A DNA stretch of 19,572 bases from Firmicutes bacterium CAG:646 (GTDB taxonomy: Bacteria > Bacillota > Clostridia > Lachnospirales > Lachnospiraceae), in the NCBI GenBank assembly GCA_000432335.1, contig HF995379.1:62402-81973 (forward strand). Direction: 5' to 3'. Both the position numbers and the translations under genes were made by a program. The notes beneath the pieces are model-generated. The model did not search any database. It saw only the letters and a list, made by a program, of their open reading frames with translations, and was not told the origin of the DNA. This document shows positions 15,873 to 19,572 of this stretch, piece after piece. The stretch's first letter is position 1. Every line of letters begins with the position of its first letter.

Positions 15873-16997
15873 TTAACTCGTTGTGCTAGATGAAATTAAA
15901 ATAATAAAGAAACTTCAACAAAATGTGCTATCCTATTTGTAGGCATACAAATTCGAAAGGAGGCATCATTATGCTGAAGTTCCAAAATAGTAATACCACT
16001 CTTATCGCAATTTTTGAAGAATCTATTTTAACTGTGTATGTTGTGATTGATGACCTATGTCATCAATTTGCTCCGCCTGAAGTGATTTCCAGACGACATG
16101 TTCTGGATGTCAAATTGTCTGATCTGGAAATTATCACCATCAGCATTTATGGTGAACTGGCTGGAATTGATTCGGAAAATGCCTGGTTTTCTTTTGTGAA
16201 AAAGAATTACCATATCTTTTTCACAATCTTTGCAGCCGAAGCCGTTTTAACAGAACAAGGCGTGCTCTGCTCCAGATAACAGAGCTGCTGCGTCAGAAAA
16301 TGTCTCTGTTTTTCCTATACTATTCAGCCAATATTTTGTGATCGATAGTTTTCCGCTTGCGGTCTGTAAATTTGGGAGAGCGCAATACTGCCACTTTTTT
16401 CACAGTTCAGGTGCGGATTATGGAAAATGTTCTTCGAAAAAAGAAACATATTCTGGCTATAAGGTTCATGTCATAATCACTTTGGAAGGATATATTACCA
16501 CGTTTGAAATCACACCCACATCTGCGGATGACCGAGAAGGTCTGAGGGATATGGTTGAAAGTCAGTCGGGTATTGTGATTCTCGGAGATAAAAGCTATAT
16601 TGGAGAAAATCTTACAAAGGAAATGTCAGACCAAGGAATCTGTCTTATGGCACTCAAGCGTTCAAACAACAAAGTGAACTGGCCGAAACCGGTGCGTCAG
16701 TTAATCTTCCAACTTCGAAGGCGTGTAGAAACTGTATTTATCCAATTGAGCAAACAGTTACATACAGAAAGAGTGTTTGCAAAAGTTTTCAGGGTCTTTG
16801 CACTAGACTTGCTAACAAAATTTTAGCATACGATTTTTATCTGGCATTAAACAGTATTTTTATGAAACCTGTGAACTAGGAAAAATCAAACAGCTTATCT
16901 TCTGAAATTTAAAAATCAAGTCCTTTTATTTCCGAGGGGGACTTTGGGCTTTTACGAGGTTTCAATAACTTCAAATTGAATTAGCACAATGGGCTAA
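15873..16997 (+). mobile_element. Degenerate IS982-family insertion sequence
   Basis: The element is about 1.1 kb, bounded by imperfect inverted repeats of about 26 bp: 15873-15898 and the reverse complement of 16972-16997, identical at 18 of 26 positions including a shared TTGTGCTA core. It contains one broken transposase gene of the IS982 type. No clear target duplication is visible at the ends. It sits between the MFS gene and the IS4-type remnant. Confidence 0.75.
15971..16905 (+). pseudogene. IS982-family transposase, multiply frameshifted
   Basis: The start ATG at 15971 follows AAAGGAGG. The first frame gives the N-terminal IS982 region (DDLCHQFAPPEV ... KLSDLEIITISIYGELAGID). At about 16225 the reading shifts (NLCSRSRFNRTRRALL), at about 16320 it shifts again into VIDSFPLAVCKFGRAQYC, and near the end twice more (NKILAYDFYLALNSIFMKP, then CELGKIKQLIF and a stop at 16903-16905). 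The DDE residues can be seen: Asp in VIDSFP, Asp in ILGDKSYIG, Glu in RRRVETVF. With at least three frameshifts no full transposase can be made. Confidence 0.88.
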
Positions 16998-17328
16998 TTT
17001 ATTGATTTTTAGGCGCTTTTTTAAATATTTACCTTAAAACAAGAACTTAAAGCATAGAACATGAATTGTACCCTGTGCTGAATTCAACCTTCCGTGTTTC
17101 AGTTGTTGATCTTGTTGATGATGTAGTGCATTGCACACTCCAGATGGAGTTACGGGTTTCCTACCCAGAACCCTGTTGAATTTCAGATTCTCTGGAATAT
17201 TTTATGCTGTTTTCTTATGATACCTGTTCTAGTTGCTCATTTGTATAATGAAAAACCAACAAACTAGGGAAGATTTATACTATATTTAATATATCACAAG
17301 AATATTTCAACAAGCAAGATTTAATTCA
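16998..17328. other. Gene-free stretch between two insertion-sequence remnants
   Basis: No credible gene is visible on either strand. Two small adjacent hairpins, GTGC/GCAC (17126-17136) and ACTCC/GGAGT (17137-17150), lie in the middle. The minus strand has short stretches that faintly resemble the end of a decayed transposase, but not enough to name it. It is most likely leftover from earlier insertions. Confidence 0.5.
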
Positions 17329-18060
17329 ATGTGTTCAAAGATTTTTTTAAAACATCATATTGGCAAATGCAGTAACATTTTGGTTGGAAGAAGTATGTAT
17401 ATGCAGCAGCATACAAGGTTCTTTAAGGAATCACTCCACAAGAATACTTTTTATCATTTCCTCAATATTTGCAAAACAAACTGGCTCCGTTTTATTTTTG
17501 TTGTTGATATCGTTAATAAGGATATCAAAGATTTGATAGATGAAAAAAGGAAAAATATTTTCCTCATTGAGCTGGTAAAGCCCTTTGATAATAGAACTCT
17601 TACAGGGAAAAAACGTAAGCTTGCTCAGACAAAAGCACTAGGGACAATGATGACTTTGCTTGAGTTAAGAAAAGTAGCCAGCTCCAATACTCATACTATG
17701 AGGAACAACTGAATCTCAAAGAGATTTATTCCCGAAACAAAAATCGTTGTGGCAGGTCAAAGTATCTACTTTCTATTGACGATATGGGAGGAAAAGAGAA
17801 TCCGATTCCTGCGAAGATTGTTTGTGTAAAAAATAAAGAGAACGGAAAGGATTGGCTTGCTTTTATCTGTATAGATAAGGATTTTCCGAATTTCAAAGGC
17901 GGATGGTCAGTTAAGGCTGGAAAGCGTACCTTGACTGACCATCCGGTATTTAACAAAATTTGGAGCGCAGGTCATCAGAACTTACACATTTTCTATTACA
18001 CTCTTTAGTATTATATCGAAAGCCCCATATCATGTCATTAGTTTCTCTTAAAATGGTAGT
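17329..18060 (+). pseudogene. IS4-family transposase remnant with internal deletions
   Basis: Pieces of one IS4-type transposase appear in order. The N-terminus is MYMQQHTRFFKESLHKNTFYHFLN, then KTNWLRFIFVVDIV and IDEKRKNIFLIELVKPF. This jumps straight to DNRTLTGKKRKLAQTKALG, losing the part that normally carries the first catalytic Asp (a DDSLFER-type motif). After a stop at 17710-17712 comes SRNKNRCGRSKYLLSIDD and PAKIVCVKNKENGKDWLAFI (17713-17887). A palindrome and a scrambled tail follow to about 18060. The catalytic centre is gone, so it is inactive. The element's ends could not be located. Confidence 0.75.
17900..17945. repeat. 46-bp near-perfect palindrome inside the IS4 remnant
   Basis: CGGATGGTCAGTTAAGG (17900-17916) pairs with CCTTGACTGACCATCCG (17929-17945) with a single G-U, around a 12-base loop. 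It interrupts the transposase homology right after ICIDKDFPNFK. No T-run follows, so a terminator is unlikely. It may be a small inserted hairpin element. Confidence 0.7.
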
Positions 18061-18075
18061 CAATATGTTACTGTT

Positions 18076-19493
18076 TTATGAAATTTGTTCTACTAATTTT
18101 TCTATGTATGCACTGTATTCCTGGTATTTATTTATGATTTTTTCATTTGCTTTTGTATATTCTAAAGAAAAGACAGCAATTAGAGTATCAAATTCTTTTA
18201 TATTCCAATTATATTCAATGAGATCAAGTATGCTCATGAAAAAGTTAAAAATTAGATGTTTAGATTTTCTTATTTCATCTTTTATTTCTGTTTCTCCATA
18301 CTCTAGTTGGAGTAAAATATTATTGTTGTTATTTGAAATTTTTTCGATTTTTCGGTATATGAGATTAAGTTGTAGTTCTATATATACTATACCTTCGGAT
18401 ATTTCATTTAACAATTCAAATGGTAATCTTTCTGCCAAGCTAGTATATAAAAGTTCAACTTGGGGATCATCAAATCTATAATCATATACTTCATAATGAG
18501 AATATGTATCATATAATAAATTGGAATTTTTAACTTTATTCGTGATAGCTGCACCTGGATATAATGCCATTTTAGTTAGTAAGAACATTATTTTCCAATA
18601 TTCTATTTTATTTAAAAAATTTGCATTTTGACGTAAATCTTCTATTTTAATAAAAGGGTGATACATTATAAAGCCAGACATTCCAAAATCAATTCTTTCT
18701 TTGCGTAAAAAGGATACAGCCTCAAAACTTTGATCTATGGAAATCCTCTTATTGTATACTGATAATCCTTTAGTGTTTCCTGCTTCTAAACCCATTTCGA
18801 TTTGTACTAACCCACATTCTCTCAGTTTATGAATGCGTTCTTTGTGATGTACGATAGAGTCTACTCTTGTCATAATATAGAAAAATATGTCTAATTTTTT
18901 TTGTTCTAAGCTATTAATAAAATTATCTATCCAATATAATCCTTCTTGAGTTTCATTAATAAAGTTTAAATCACAGAAATTTATAATCTCATATAGATTT
19001 TCAAAAGTTCCATATGTGTTTAGCAATTCTATTAATTCTGATATTACAGTATCTACTTTTTTTACTCTCCAACTACAAGTATGATATGGATTAAAAATTT
19101 TGTTTCCAGTACAAAAACTGCAATTAAATATGCATCCTCTTCCCGCCATTATATTTATTGAACATGTTATACCCTCTTTTAATCCTTTTTCTAAAATATC
19201 ACGGTTGATTTTTCCATAGTCTTCAATCTTTAAATTGGGTTTTCTCCAACCAGTATTAATGATTTTATTGCCTTTTCTGAAAACTAGTCCGGGAATATAA
19301 TCTAATTCTATTTTTTTTTCTTTTGCATTTATTAAATCAATGATGGTAAACTCGCCCTCACCTAACATTACAGCATCGATATTTTCGTTTTCTTTTAAAA
19401 TATCATTTGGACAAAATGATACATGTTGACCACCTACATAAACAAATATTGAAGGATTGTCTGGTGTTAGAATATAAATAGTACAAGTCAAAA
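18076..19493 (-). pseudogene. B12-binding-type radical SAM protein, N-terminus missing
   Basis: This is a radical SAM enzyme of the class with an N-terminal cobalamin-binding fold. About 470 residues remain. The [4Fe-4S] motif is C120-x3-C124-x2-C127 in GRGCIFNCSFC, and residues 15-50 (FVYVGGQHVSFCPNDIL ... AVMLGEGEFT) are the last third of a B12-binding domain. The first ~70-80 residues of that domain, including the DxHxxG region when present, are absent. The frame hits a stop at 19504-19506, and the sequence to the right of about 19494 looks like another mobile element. The only start is a TTG at 19491 without a ribosome binding site. The C-terminal ~150 residues are helical and not recognised. 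The reaction and substrate cannot be named. It shares strand and AT-richness with the MFS gene, and the two may once have been neighbours. Confidence 0.75.
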
Positions 19494-19572
19494 TGAGAAT
19501 TCCTTATAAGAAAAATCATGGTACAATGTAGGTACCGCACTGAAGGAGGATCTCATTATGGCAAAACACTAT
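19494..19572 (+). mobile_element. Left end of a probable insertion sequence (IS3-like), cut by the window edge
   Basis: The radical SAM frame ends at about 19494, where the sequence begins TGAGAATTCCTTATAAG, a TG-start end typical of several IS families including IS3. A TACAAT box (19522-19527), a strong GAAGGAGGA (19542-19550) and an ATG follow within 65 bp, as in the compact left ends of insertion sequences. Family assignment is tentative. Confidence 0.4.
19558..19572 (+). CDS. Start of a gene running off the right edge, possibly transposase OrfA
   Basis: ATG at 19558-19560 lies 7 bases after GAAGGAGGA and gives MAKHY before the window ends. The short leader and position at a probable insertion point suggest a transposase subunit, but five residues cannot prove it. 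Confidence 0.45.

Noticed and set aside
14047..15898. Phage or integrative-element attachment sites (direct repeats)
   Set aside because: No integrase or tRNA gene is nearby, and the repeated sequence matches the terminal repeat of the IS982-family element.
18076..18481. 173-codon plus-strand frame (17960-18481) running over the radical SAM C-terminus
   Set aside because: It is the complement of the radical SAM gene and has no start signal or known domain.
1..19572. CRISPR arrays, tRNA or rRNA genes
   Set aside because: No regularly spaced repeats, tRNA-like TTCRA loops with matching arms, or rRNA core sequences were seen on either strand.

Overview
The window looks like a Lachnospiraceae-type Firmicutes chromosome (Blautia/Ruminococcus/Dorea-like). 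The reasons are low-to-moderate GC, AAGGAGG-type ribosome binding sites, a mfd / PrsA-like lipoprotein / homocysteine methyltransferase housekeeping block, large membrane-anchored AraC regulators beside LplABC-type sugar ABC genes, and agr-type peptide genes. The species cannot be fixed from sequence alone.

Layout. (1) 1-4335: core genes on +. These are the C-terminal ~700 residues of Mfd, a SurA/PrsA-like foldase lipoprotein with its own promoter, and a zinc homocysteine S-methyltransferase. (2) 4336-4990: a scar in which an AraC C-terminus (-) and a URO-D-type C-terminus (+) are joined head to head, both lacking their 5' parts. A terminator follows. (3) 5000-13996: a carbohydrate locus. A two-TM AraC/YesN-like regulator (-), frameshifted in a nine-base G/C tract, is divergent from a solute-binding lipoprotein plus two permeases (+). 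These converge on a GH78 alpha-L-rhamnosidase-like enzyme that lies downstream of a cupin-AraC regulator (-). The rhamnosidase shows no signal peptide, so the likely scheme is import of a rhamnose-containing oligosaccharide, cytoplasmic cleavage, and sensing by one or both regulators. No ATPase gene is present, which is usual for LplABC-type importers that share an MsmX-like ATPase. (4) 14040-19572: an AT-rich accessory region in decay. It holds a solo IS982-type end, an AgrB C-terminal remnant followed by a 41-codon agrD-like autoinducer precursor, a frameshifted MFS transporter (-), a degenerate IS982-family element, a heavily deleted IS4-family transposase remnant, a B12-binding-type radical SAM gene (-) without its N-terminus, and at the right edge the start of what is probably another insertion element.

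The most noteworthy content is in region 4: the small, previously easily missed agrD-like gene, and an apparently dismantled MFS + radical SAM cluster of unknown product. Other points are two homopolymer frameshifts (C9 in the sugar regulator, T8 in the MFS gene), a ~60-bp structured intergenic repeat present twice in the core region, and a pair of identical 7-bp half-sites 31 bp apart in front of the ABC operon.
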